A stretch of 64,000 nucleotides of DNA. Origin: JAJTHC01 sp040375445. GTDB taxonomy: Bacteria; Cyanobacteriota; Vampirovibrionia; Vampirovibrionales; JAJTHC01. The notes below the pieces were generated by a model, which ran no database searches, had not been told where the DNA came from, and saw nothing but the letters and a program-made list of their open reading frames with translations. How positions within the stretch are numbered: the first letter of the stretch is position 1; every line of letters begins with the position of its first letter. The DNA is taken from assembly GCA_040375445.1 (NCBI GenBank), contig JBEISK010000001.1:62001-126000 (forward strand), read 5' to 3'. Positions 41,168-49,705 of this stretch are shown piece after piece. The position numbers were made by a program, and so were the translations under genes.

Positions 41168-43762
41168 CAGCGACCACGTTTTCCAGCGCATCTGAGCATC
41201 CAAACGATCTAGCTCCCCATTAAGCCATTGCTTTAAAGCAGGCACACTCGAAAAACGAAGATTCACCAAGCGTTGGGTTTCACTCAGTAAAGGCACCCAA
41301 TTTTGTTGCACAAACACAGGCGGAAAACCTTCTAGCTTGCGTACTTCTACATAGGTTGAAAACTCATCCCAAAACTGAAGCACTTGAGCTTCTTCCGCAT
41401 TTGGGGAAGAAAATGTTTGCCGTAACAAGCTAGCGTACAAGCCCAATGCCTTACCTGTGGACGTAAGATACTTGCCTCCATAAGGCAGTTGTTGCGTCGT
41501 TAGGGGAAGTATATTTAGGGTGTTTGCATCTAAATGTGCGTTAGCAAACCATGTCCAGCCTGACACCCCATTTTTATGGAGCTGTTCACTACGCTCAATA
41601 CGTTGAGCCCCTTCGAGCTTATGTAAGCCAACCCCACTCACCAAAAGCGTTCGGGTTGGTTTTAAACTTTGTTTCATTCGGGTAATTTGTTGGTTAAACG
41701 CCACCGTGTTTTCGGTGTACGCCATAGGAATTAGCCAATCAATCCAGCCTCGTTTACTCCATGTCTCCCAATCTTGCTGAATTGCCTTGAGCCGGTCTTG
41801 CATCGGCAAAGGAAAAACAGCGGCAGATAAAATTAAATCAGACTTTTTCGCCTTGAGTGTTTTGTTGACTTTCGACACAAAACGACTGATATTTTCAATC
41901 TTCCAACGATCAAAGGCCTCTTGATTTTCAGGCGTAGGACGCAAGCCCATTGCTTGATAAAAATTATAGAGACTCACCGAATTATAACCTGCACGCTGCG
42001 TCGTGGATTGAAAAGGATAACGAATGTAATCCAACTGCAAACCATCGACCGCATAACGGTCGACAATTTCAGCATACCAGTCCACCAAAAACTGTTGAGC
42101 ATCATAACTAGCAGGATCCAACCAATACTCATGTTGACCCTTTGGCACTTCTGAACCATCATTCATTAAAAGCTGTTGATTTTCAAACCTTACCGTGTTT
42201 AATAAAGGGCCTCTATCATCACTAGGCAAACCTAAAATACGGTTATGCCTTGTGTTTCCTACCGCAAAACACCAAACCCACGCATGCACTCTTAAGCCTA
42301 GTGCATGCCCCTCATTAACCGCTGTTAGAAGAGGATCCCAGTCTTTAATTAAAGGGTTTTGAACAGGTTGCATAATACTATTAGAGTAGACAGGAAACCC
42401 TGCGTTAATGGTTTCCACAAAAATATCCGTCATTCCCGCACGAGCCAATTGGGACAAACGAATTTTAAGATTTTCTGCATTTCCTAAACTCACGATACTA
42501 CCCCTATCAAACCAAACACCATGGATTTGATTGGGCATATTTGGAAAAAGCAGTTTTTGCTTCATAAACATCAATTCTATAATCAGTGCCTTACTTTTTT
42601 GACGATATTCTTTATAATCACGCGTTTTACGTAAGGGTTTTAAGGCATCCATATGAGATTGGATTTGATTCATTTGCTCGGCATATTGAATTTTGTCCAC
42701 ATTTTTGCCTAAAAACTCAAAAGCTTGCATACGTTGCCACACATCTGTTTCAAGAGAATTGTATTCTTGTTCGTAGTTACTGGCTTCTTCTTCAAAAGGC
42801 GCATAACATTCTTGAATACTTTTCACAACCATCATAGACTTCCACTGATTAGCTAAGTCATAGAGACGTTTTAGCACATCATAACTGGGTTTTAATTTCG
42901 TAGATGCCTTTACTGAACTTGTCGCTAAAGTCGTATTGGTAGGTATCACTTTTCTAGGCAGATTAGATGAAGTGGACTTAATCGGATATTTTGATGCTTC
43001 TTTTTTAGGCGCATTTTTTGAAATGGGTTTAGGTGGAATAGGTGAAACAAAACCAAGATGAGGAAGTCCTGAACCACAATAAATAAACGGACTAGGCAAC
43101 GTATAAAGATCACAACCTGAACCAAGCCGTTTAACTGGGAAAGGATTCGCAACGGTTAGACTGCCCGCCAGTGCTGTGTCTAACACACTGAGTTGTGAGG
43201 TACCTAAGCGATCTTCCATAAAGCTACGGTAGCGTGCCCATAACAGTTTAAACTCATCTTCCCACTGTTTCTTGGTATCTATGGTGGCAAAAGGGTGAGC
43301 GACCAACACCACAGGCCACGGACGACGGATCAAGGTATCCACAAAAATCATGGCACTTTCATCAGGACTATTTTTACCATAAAGTAGGACTAAAGGCGGT
43401 TTAGCAATTCCCCCTTCTTGTACATCATTTAAAATATAGTCGAATTGTGACGCACTTTTTGGAAAAAAATAAGTACCTTGCCCAACAACACTTTGTGTTA
43501 AAGCATAATCCAGCGTTTTTTGGGGATGCAACGGGACTTCTTCGATATAAGTCGTTGAACTCGTTGCTTGACTTAAATCAAATAAAACAAAGCTATTGGG
43601 GACTAAAGCCAACGCCTTGTGTGGAAGAAAGCACGCCAGCAAAAGAAGCAAGCCTATTGGTAAGAGGCATTTTAGTTTAGTAAGAAAGGAGATTTTAAAG
43701 ATCACAATATGAAACGCTCTCTCCAAAGGTGACTTTAGTAGTGTATCAAAAATACAGTCCAT
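41165..43762 (-). CDS. Secreted family 10-like (GHL10/DUF187) glycoside hydrolase
   Basis: GHL10 proteins are TIM-barrel glycosidases of the envelope, common in cyanobacteria, probably acting on peptidoglycan or envelope glycans. The 865-residue protein has an N-terminal membrane/signal segment (LLPIGLLLLLACFLPHKALA). A region of about 350 residues of unknown fold and a Pro/Lys/Ser linker follow. The barrel (about 390-730) starts at IHGVWFDRGSIVSLGNAENL and includes GLRVHAWVWCFAVGN, AVDGLQLDYIRYPF and WIDWLIPMAY. The start is uncertain; GTG 43705 would give a tidier signal peptide. It is convergent with the 40479 gene, sharing repeat copy 6. Confidence 0.78.
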   Translation of the reverse strand: MDCIFDTLLKSPLERAFHIVIFKISFLTKLKCLLPIGLLLLLACFLPHKALALVPNSFVLFDLSQATSSTTYIEEVPLHPQKTLDYALTQSVVGQGTYFFPKSASQFDYILNDVQEGGIAKPPLVLLYGKNSPDESAMIFVDTLIRRPWPVVLVAHPFATIDTKKQWEDEFKLLWARYRSFMEDRLGTSQLSVLDTALAGSLTVANPFPVKRLGSGCDLYTLPSPFIYCGSGLPHLGFVSPIPPKPISKNAPKKEASKYPIKSTSSNLPRKVIPTNTTLATSSVKASTKLKPSYDVLKRLYDLANQWKSMMVVKSIQECYAPFEEEASNYEQEYNSLETDVWQRMQAFEFLGKNVDKIQYAEQMNQIQSHMDALKPLRKTRDYKEYRQKSKALIIELMFMKQKLLFPNMPNQIHGVWFDRGSIVSLGNAENLKIRLSQLARAGMTDIFVETINAGFPVYSNSIMQPVQNPLIKDWDPLLTAVNEGHALGLRVHAWVWCFAVGNTRHNRILGLPSDDRGPLLNTVRFENQQLLMNDGSEVPKGQHEYWLDPASYDAQQFLVDWYAEIVDRYAVDGLQLDYIRYPFQSTTQRAGYNSVSLYNFYQAMGLRPTPENQEAFDRWKIENISRFVSKVNKTLKAKKSDLILSAAVFPLPMQDRLKAIQQDWETWSKRGWIDWLIPMAYTENTVAFNQQITRMKQSLKPTRTLLVSGVGLHKLEGAQRIERSEQLHKNGVSGWTWFANAHLDANTLNILPLTTQQLPYGGKYLTSTGKALGLYASLLRQTFSSPNAEEAQVLQFWDEFSTYVEVRKLEGFPPVFVQQNWVPLLSETQRLVNLRFSSVPALKQWLNGELDRLDAQMRWKTWSL

Positions 43763-43806
43763 TGTGTTGATAATCGTCTATTTAACTAAGTCTATAAAAA
43801 GAAAAT

Positions 43807-43830
43807 CCCTAGATGCACATACAACTAGGG
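43807..43830 (-). terminator. Probable terminator downstream of the Cys-cluster gene
   Basis: CCCTAG and CTAGGG form a 6-bp stem around 12 nt. On the minus strand ATTTTCTTTTTA follows. It lies about 95 bp past the stop at 43923. Confidence 0.5.
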
Positions 43831-43852
43831 TGGGGTAAAAAGGTCAACGTTT

Positions 43853-43920
43853 GTATACAGATATTTAAAATCATCACGCTTGAATTACTGTATCTCAAGC
43901 CGAATGATTGATCTGTATAC
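43853..43920. repeat. 68-bp imperfect palindrome next to the Cys-cluster gene
   Basis: Perfect ends GTATACAGAT/ATCTGTATAC enclose two further paired blocks, AATCAT/ATGATT and GCTTGA/TCAAGC, separated by small mismatched bubbles. It ends 2 bp from the gene's stop codon. Its sequence does not match the 150-bp family. Confidence 0.65.
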
Positions 43921-43922
43921 GC

Positions 43923-44333
43923 TTATGATAATTTATTTATATGACGTTTGTTAGGCGGTCCGAGTTTGGCAAGCAAATGCTTAACCGCATCATTCATTTG
44001 ACAGCCTTGTGTGGATTCTGAAAAAAAGTTTTGATAATAACATCCTGAACAATCCGCATTACGAACAAAACAAGAAACGGCTGAAGGAGACCACTGACGA
44101 TAGGGACCTACACTATCTTCATCACTTTCAGCAACAATGTTGGCATCAATAATGTGGTCATGCCACTTGATTAAATTTTCAAGATTCAAATGAGGGTACT
44201 GCACCTTTAAAGCTCGAATAGATTGAGCGGTAACCGAAGCTGAAACGGCAACTAAGGCAGGGTGAGGCTTTAGTTCTTCAGTGGACTGTAACTGGACACG
44301 AGGTTCTTCTAGTGCGAGGGTTGCAGAGGCCAT
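43923..44333 (-). CDS. Small four-Cys protein, unknown function
   Basis: This 136-residue protein has no signal peptide or membrane helix. After an N-terminal Ala/Glu/Gln-rich region, four Cys cluster in CFVRNADCSGCYYQNF...QGCQMN (C-x6-C-x2-C-x12-C; about residues 92-116), which could bind zinc or an Fe-S cluster. A basic C-terminus follows (LGPPNKRHINKL). The CSGCYYQ...GC arrangement recalls the C-terminal domain of the GT2-like protein at 24916 (CGNCAYW...GTC). AAGGGAAA precedes the ATG. The family is not recognised. Confidence 0.65.
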   Translation of the reverse strand: MASATLALEEPRVQLQSTEELKPHPALVAVSASVTAQSIRALKVQYPHLNLENLIKWHDHIIDANIVAESDEDSVGPYRQWSPSAVSCFVRNADCSGCYYQNFFSESTQGCQMNDAVKHLLAKLGPPNKRHINKLS

Positions 44334-44645
44334 TGTGTAATTTCCCTTAAAAGCAAAACGATGATATAATAACAGTAATGTTCAAAGAACATCTAAGATA
44401 AACAGTTTCAAATAATTGAATGCAGAGCTGGAAAAATTCCAAAAATTAAAATGCTTTTAGAAAAGCAATGTCACATACAGAAAAATTAACACGTGTGAAA
44501 TGTTGTTTTCTTAATGTAATGTTAACATACTACAACTTTTCTCTTCGTTTGTAAAGTACCTTTCCAAAACATTGACCTTTAAGCTAATATACAGGGCAAA
44601 TCCTTGCCCAATGGGCATTTAAAAAAAAGCGAAGACTCATCCCTT
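44334..44645. other. AT-rich 312-bp divergent intergenic region
   Basis: No gene was seen. It contains the palindrome ATGTTC-AAA-GAACAT (44377-44391) close to TATAATAA-like boxes upstream of the minus-strand Cys-cluster gene, a perfect ATGTTAACAT palindrome near 44518-44527, and a GGGCAA-ATCC-TTGCCC hairpin (44594-44609) upstream of lipB. Confidence 0.5.
44377..44391. promoter_or_regulatory. Candidate operator palindrome
   Basis: ATGTTC-AAA-GAACAT is a perfect inverted repeat about 45 bp upstream of the Cys-cluster protein start, overlapping the likely promoter. It resembles a dimeric regulator site; no regulator gene is adjacent. Confidence 0.35.
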
Positions 44646-45365
44646 ATGTATACTAATTTATGTAATGATTTTGTTAAACAACCTGAAATAAAAACCGTTG
44701 TATGGATCTTGCCTTGTTTAGCGTTTGATATCGTGTATCAACTTCAAAAAAAGATTCTAAGTGATAAAATAGCCAACCCCACTTTTCCTGATGTTTTATT
44801 AATTACGTCTCATCCAGCATGTTACAGCTTAGGGCGTGCATCTTCTGAATTTGAAAAAAATGCCAGCTATCCTTTTCCTAGCTTTGAAATTGAACGTGGG
44901 GGCCATTTAACATTTCATCATCCACAACAAGTTATTTTATACCCACTTTTTAAACTAAAATCACCTAATGTTCATGCTCATTTAAGGCGTGTACTAATTT
45001 GGGGACAAACAGCCTTAGCTAATTTAGGAATCTTTAGCGATATAGACGGACAGGGTTCTGGCTTATGGCTGGATGAATCCAAAAAGATCGCTTCTGTAGG
45101 TATTGCGATTAAGCGTTGGGTGAGCTACCACGGGCTTGCTATCAATGTCTCTGTGGATGAATCTATGTGGCATGACTTACCTGAAGGAATTCATCCTTGT
45201 GCATTAGCAAAAGCGATACCCACGAACTTATGTGATATTAATGAAACACTGACTCGTTCTCAAGTTGTAGAAGCTTTAATTGAAGTTTTTAAAAAAGATG
45301 AAAGCTTAGGTTTGATTCAATTTAAAGATATAAAAGAATTTAACGATAATTATAAAAAAGAATAA
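44646..45365 (+). CDS. lipB: Octanoyltransferase LipB
   Basis: LipB moves octanoyl from ACP to lipoyl domains. The 239-residue form starting at ATG 44646 shows the three family motifs in divergent form: ITSHPACYSLGR, then ERGGHLTFHHPQQVILYPLF in place of RGGxxTYHGPGQ, and KKIASVGIAIKRWVSYHGLAINVS with the catalytic Lys. The nucleophile Cys is in HPCALAKAI. A TTG at 44604 would add 14 residues but overlaps a hairpin. The gene is AT-richer than most of the window and stands alone; LipA is not nearby. Confidence 0.85.
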   Translation: MYTNLCNDFVKQPEIKTVVWILPCLAFDIVYQLQKKILSDKIANPTFPDVLLITSHPACYSLGRASSEFEKNASYPFPSFEIERGGHLTFHHPQQVILYPLFKLKSPNVHAHLRRVLIWGQTALANLGIFSDIDGQGSGLWLDESKKIASVGIAIKRWVSYHGLAINVSVDESMWHDLPEGIHPCALAKAIPTNLCDINETLTRSQVVEALIEVFKKDESLGLIQFKDIKEFNDNYKKE

Positions 45366-45665
45366 GAATACTGTTAAACTAGAGGGATTTAAAAAATTTC
45401 TATTATTAAATTAAATATAAATCATCATCATAGTAGTGTTTAATAAATCTTGTTTAAAAGTCTTGTATTCCATCTATAGAGCAAATTAGCCTTTGTTTTA
45501 AACTTGTTAAAATAAGCTTTTTTAATCTGTTAAATAATTGTTTAAATCGTTAAGAAAAGTTTAAGTCTGTTAAGTAGTTTATGTATTCAACAAGGTTTTA
45601 AAAAGTTTGTGATAGATTTTGGAGCAGTGTTTTAGACAATGGTGTGTTTAAAAATTCAAAGCTAT
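45366..45665. other. AT-rich 300-bp gap between lipB and the secretin operon end
   Basis: No gene was seen. It has several loose repeats of CTGTTAA/GTTTAA and poly-A/T tracts around 45500-45570. Both flanking genes end here (convergent), but I could not find a clean terminator stem. Confidence 0.45.
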
Positions 45666-47753
45666 TTAGCGACTACTATAAAAACCAGGTTTTGGAGCAG
45701 CTGGAAGTGTATAAGATGTTCTTTGAAAATCTGCTGGCGGAGGCGGAGGGCTTTTTGACTCTATCGCTTTATAGCTTGAAATAGCTTTTTTTTGCTCCAT
45801 AGTGTTCGAGGATATATTGGGTTTTGATACGTTTGCATTGAAGTGTTGCCCGTTGTCTACTATACGAGGTGTTAGCATAATAATGAGTTCTTTGTTTTGA
45901 TGAGATCCGTCGTAGGTATTGCTTAGTCCTCTAAGAAAAGGGATTTCACCCAACACAGGAATTTTATTATTACGTTGACGGTCATTACTTTGGGTCAACC
46001 CTGCAATAACAAAACTTTGCCCTTCTTTAAGAATAACATTTTCAGTTAACCAAGCTCGTGAAGAAATAAGTTGAATATCTCCTGTGCTAGAGGTTTGAGG
46101 GAATGAAAATTGTGGCTGTACCATCATGGAAATATCGCCATTGGCACCAATTCGGCTCCGAATATGTAAAACAATACCTGCAGATGCCTGTTGAGCAACT
46201 CGAGCAACGATATTGTTATTTTGATCACGTACATCGGTAAAGCCCTGAATCACTTCATCTTCAATTTTAATGGTGGCATCTTCATTGTTAAGTAGTAAAA
46301 CAGAAGGACGAGAAATCACCTTAAGCTTACTTTCTGAGTGTATAAAATTTAGTATGGCACTAAAGTTAGATGTATTTTGAATGGGATTTTTAACAAAACT
46401 AGCGATAGAATTCCCATTTAAATTGGCATTAAATCCTAAGGTGACTTGCTTCAGCCGTGCTTGAATGGAAGGTGTGATGATTTTATCTAAACTATCAGCA
46501 AGCTCAATAACAGCCATTTCAACATAGACTTGTTCACGTTGCCTGTCGAATTCTTGAATAAATTCGTCGGCTTTCGCCAATTGTTGAACCGTGGCAAAAA
46601 TGGTAATGGTGTTAAGGCGGGTATCGGGTAAAATAATAGGTCCGTTACTTGAAACAGTAGCTTGTGCGTTTTGAATAGGTCTTGAACGTAAGGTATGATC
46701 GTTTGATGTGCCTTGCCCCTCTTTTAAGCCTTCACTTGTCAGGGGGATGGGATTTCCTGTGGGCGTACCTATATTCGCACCACCTGCTGCACCACCTGCC
46801 GCACCGCCTGCCGCACCGCCTGCCGCACCGCCTGCCGCACCGCCTGCCGCACCGCCTGCCGCACCGCCTGCCGCACCACCTGCTGCACCACCTGCCGCAC
46901 CACCTGCCGCACCACCTGCTGCACCACCTGCCGCACCACCTGCCGCACCGCTAATCATAATGGGGGGCGTAGAACCATTCGAAAAAACGGTAGCGGTTAA
47001 GGCGCTAGCGACTTCATCGGCTCTTTGAAAGTTTAATCGCCATGTTTTACTGGCACGTTGAACGTCAATTTCACTAACTAAGCGAGCGGCTTCTTGAGCT
47101 TCTTGAACATCTGTTCTTAGCATTACCCGATTGGTCATGGGGTCAGCAAGGGCAATCGCAATATTTTGTGAATTGCCGCTTGCTGATCCAGCACCGGAAC
47201 TCGTATTTGTACCTTCTGCTGAAGCCGGAAAACTTCCTCCTTGTGTTTGAGAAGAGCCTCCTGCGGTATTTTGGGCATAGGAAAAAAGGGTTGCATTTAA
47301 ATAATCCGCCACATAGGTAGCTGGCAAATGTTTAACTTGAATGAAATGTGTTTCTTGTTGTTTGATTCCATTAGACGTCGTCGATTGTCGAGTGGTGACA
47401 AATAACGTACCCTGTTCAACATGGTAGTACAATTTACCCATTTGCTTTAAAGAAAGTAAAACATCTTCAACCGAAACGCCTTTAAAATCAAGGTTAACGA
47501 GTCGTGTTAAGTCATTGCCTAAGACAATGTTAAATTGAGCTTGTGAAGCAACGGCTTTAAGGGCTTCATCCATAGGAATGTTATGTAAGGTTAAATTAAG
47601 GGGTGTTTTAATGTTAGGCAGTTTAAGTTCTTCAGCAAAGGCGTTTTGAAAGGGGGCTATTAACATCAAAACACTTAAAAAAATTATAAAACTATGCGAA
47701 AAACAGGTCTTCTGTTTTAGAGACAAGCAAAGTAAGCTTACAGATTTGAGCAT
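45666..47753 (-). CDS. Secretin-family outer-membrane protein with long Gly/Ala repeat
   Basis: Secretins form the outer-membrane gate of type IV pili and type II/III secretion. The 695-residue protein has a signal segment (IIFLSVLMLIAPFQNAFA), an STN-like domain (NLTLHNIPMDEALKAVASQA) and N-domain repeats (HLPATYVADYLNATLF; SKTWRLNFQRADEVASALTA). A low-complexity insert of about 57 residues made of GGAA units follows. The C-terminal secretin domain has EGQSFVIAGLTQSNDRQRNNK, GEIPFLRGL and KELIIMLTPRIVDN. It starts at the base after the preceding secretin's stop and is the last gene of the operon. Confidence 0.88.
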   Translation of the reverse strand: MLKSVSLLCLSLKQKTCFSHSFIIFLSVLMLIAPFQNAFAEELKLPNIKTPLNLTLHNIPMDEALKAVASQAQFNIVLGNDLTRLVNLDFKGVSVEDVLLSLKQMGKLYYHVEQGTLFVTTRQSTTSNGIKQQETHFIQVKHLPATYVADYLNATLFSYAQNTAGGSSQTQGGSFPASAEGTNTSSGAGSASGNSQNIAIALADPMTNRVMLRTDVQEAQEAARLVSEIDVQRASKTWRLNFQRADEVASALTATVFSNGSTPPIMISGAAGGAAGGAAGGAAGGAAGGAAGGAAGGAAGGAAGGAAGGAAGGAAGGAAGGAAGGANIGTPTGNPIPLTSEGLKEGQGTSNDHTLRSRPIQNAQATVSSNGPIILPDTRLNTITIFATVQQLAKADEFIQEFDRQREQVYVEMAVIELADSLDKIITPSIQARLKQVTLGFNANLNGNSIASFVKNPIQNTSNFSAILNFIHSESKLKVISRPSVLLLNNEDATIKIEDEVIQGFTDVRDQNNNIVARVAQQASAGIVLHIRSRIGANGDISMMVQPQFSFPQTSSTGDIQLISSRAWLTENVILKEGQSFVIAGLTQSNDRQRNNKIPVLGEIPFLRGLSNTYDGSHQNKELIIMLTPRIVDNGQHFNANVSKPNISSNTMEQKKAISSYKAIESKSPPPPPADFQRTSYTLPAAPKPGFYSSR
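46777..46944. repeat. 14 x 12-bp tandem repeat encoding Gly-Gly-Ala-Ala units
   Basis: The unit is GCACCRCCTGCY on the plus strand, 14 units without interruption, encoding alternating Gly-Gly and Ala-Ala on the minus strand. The unit is a multiple of three, so copy changes would alter linker length without breaking the frame. Third-position variants (CCG/CCA, GCC/GCT) are shared between blocks of units, as expected from slippage or unequal exchange. Confidence 0.9.
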
Positions 47754-49685
47754 TTAAGGACGCTCCTTTGTATTGAGAGAAAATGAACTCGTATTGCCTA
47801 TTGGGTACACTTGAGGGAGGGGGGTGCCGTTGTTTTTAATGTTTTCTAGGGCTTGAAAATCCCGATCGATACGGTGAATAGGCGTTAGTTCAAGTTGATT
47901 AAGAATGTGGGGTGTAATTAGAATGAGTAATTCGCTTTTTGCACTTGAACTGGCACTGGCTCTAAACATTGCTCCGACAATGGGTAAATCCGCCAGTCCT
48001 GGTATTTTCTGTTCGTTACTGGTGTCTCGAGCATCGACGAGTCCACCGATGACCATGCTTTCACCATCTTTTACACTAACCGCTTGAGCCACTAAATCAC
48101 GGCTACGAACCAATTGAATAGAACTGGCACCTACGCCTGCACTCGCATATACCGAACTCACAATCGGACGAACACGCAAGGTGATGACACCATTCGCTCC
48201 TATTTTAGGTATGATATCTAAGGTAATGCCTGCGGATCCAATCAGTGGGGTGGTTTGTCCAAAAAATCCAGAACCTGACGCCGTGAATTCTTGTCCTCTC
48301 AATATCTGATCTGCAATAACAATCGCCGATTCTGTGTCATGGGTGGCGACAATATGGGGGCTTGCAATACTTTTTGCTTTGCCTGTTTGAATAAGGGCTT
48401 GAATCTGTAGATTAAGGTTGTCTACTTGAGGTACTTTTGGTAAGAAAGAGATATTATTACTTGTCCCAGGTGTTATGCTCCCTATATTAAAGCCCCAAGG
48501 ACTTCCTGATTCGGTAAAATCTAATTTCATGCCCAGTTGTTTTAAAGCGGTTGAAGAGACTTCAATGAGATCCGCTTGAATAGAAACTTGTGGCGGTTTG
48601 GCATCTAATAAGGGTAGTAAGGATTCCGCTTCTTCAAGTTGAGATTCTGTGGCTATAATCGTAAGCGTATTGTTTTTACTGTTGGGCATAACGATTGCCC
48701 CTAAGGTTTGCACTGTGTAAGTGGTTTGTGTTAAACCCTGAGTTCTGACTTTTATTTCTACACCACTCCCACCGCCAGAGCTACCACCACTAGTGCCACT
48801 CCCACCGCCAGAGCTACCACCACTAGTGCCACTCCCACCGCCAGAGCTACCACCACTAGCACCACTACTAGCACCACCAGAGCTACCACTACCGCCACCA
48901 GAATTACCTGTAATTTTATCTGCGCCACTACCTTCGGTCACGCCATTAAGGGTATCCGATACGCTGACTTGTGAAGTGACTCCATTAAGCCCAGCCGTCC
49001 CTCGATTACCAAAAACGACCGCTTCTAATTGACGAGCGACATCTAAAGCATGGGCGTAAGACAACTGATACACCCGTCGTAAACGAGGCACATCAAATTC
49101 GGGAATAGCTTTAAGTACCATTTTAACTTCATCATCTGTCCCACTCACCACCAAGCTATTTTGGCGTTCATTGGCTTTGACGACAATACGTGTGGAGCCT
49201 GTGAATAAAGCGGTATTTAAAAAACTCGCCAACCATGCGGCACTGGCATGTTGTAAGGCAATGGTCTTAGTATTGTAGCGATATAAACCGAGTTCTTGCC
49301 CCATGGCTTGCGAAGAAATCATCCAAATGTCTTTGCCGTAACTTTGTACACTTAGGCCGTGCATTCTTGCTAGGACTTTCAAGGCATCTAGCCCAGAGAT
49401 ACGATCTAGTTTTAGGGAGGCATTGCCAGTGACGCTTTCATCCATAAGCACATTTAAGTGACTAAGTTTGGCAATTTTAGGAATCAATTCGTTTAAAGGT
49501 TCTCCTGTGGCTTCAATACTAATTAAGCCTTGACCTTCTGGGTACACTTGGGCAAACGCTTCTGCTATTTGCGGATTTACTATAGCTAATAGGACGTATT
49601 GTAGGGTAAGTCCCCCTACAAGAATCAACCTTATTAAGTAAGGTAGAGTGCTAAGTACAGGCGTCCAAGGTGTACGTGTTGACAT
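47754..49685 (-). CDS. Secretin-family protein with Gly/Ser linker
   Basis: The 643-residue protein has a long N-terminal hydrophobic segment (LIRLILVGGLTLQYVLLAIV) and an STN-like domain (ISIEATGEPLNELIPKIAKL). N1-type repeats include TKTIALQHASAAWLASFLNT and RRVYQLSYAHALDVARQLEA. A Gly/Ser insert of about 70 residues follows, then the secretin core with DGESMVIGGLVDARDTSNEQK, LADLPIVGAMFR and SELLILITPHIL. It is a paralogue of the downstream secretin but clearly different in sequence. The start lies 20 bp after the PilP-like gene. Two secretins in tandem in one operon is unusual. Confidence 0.88.
   Translation of the reverse strand: MSTRTPWTPVLSTLPYLIRLILVGGLTLQYVLLAIVNPQIAEAFAQVYPEGQGLISIEATGEPLNELIPKIAKLSHLNVLMDESVTGNASLKLDRISGLDALKVLARMHGLSVQSYGKDIWMISSQAMGQELGLYRYNTKTIALQHASAAWLASFLNTALFTGSTRIVVKANERQNSLVVSGTDDEVKMVLKAIPEFDVPRLRRVYQLSYAHALDVARQLEAVVFGNRGTAGLNGVTSQVSVSDTLNGVTEGSGADKITGNSGGGSGSSGGASSGASGGSSGGGSGTSGGSSGGGSGTSGGSSGGGSGVEIKVRTQGLTQTTYTVQTLGAIVMPNSKNNTLTIIATESQLEEAESLLPLLDAKPPQVSIQADLIEVSSTALKQLGMKLDFTESGSPWGFNIGSITPGTSNNISFLPKVPQVDNLNLQIQALIQTGKAKSIASPHIVATHDTESAIVIADQILRGQEFTASGSGFFGQTTPLIGSAGITLDIIPKIGANGVITLRVRPIVSSVYASAGVGASSIQLVRSRDLVAQAVSVKDGESMVIGGLVDARDTSNEQKIPGLADLPIVGAMFRASASSSAKSELLILITPHILNQLELTPIHRIDRDFQALENIKNNGTPLPQVYPIGNTSSFSLNTKERP
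48763..48861. repeat. 3 x 33-bp tandem repeat in the secretin linker
   Basis: Three near-exact 33-bp units (48763-48795, 48796-48828, 48829-48861) encode GTSGGSSGGGS-type peptides on the minus strand. Divergent partial units follow to about 48900. The reading frame is preserved whatever the copy number. Confidence 0.88.
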
Positions 49686-49705
49686 CGTTATTTTCCTAAA
49701 GAGGT

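Noticed and set aside
46682..47028. Two long antisense frames across the secretin repeat, rich in Pro-His-Arg-Leu or Pro-Ala
   Set aside because: They are shadows of the 12-bp repeat, which stays open in several frames. The secretin on the minus strand explains the sequence fully.
48793..49032. Pro/Leu-rich plus-strand frame
   Set aside because: It is the antisense of the Gly/Ser linker repeat in the upstream secretin gene.
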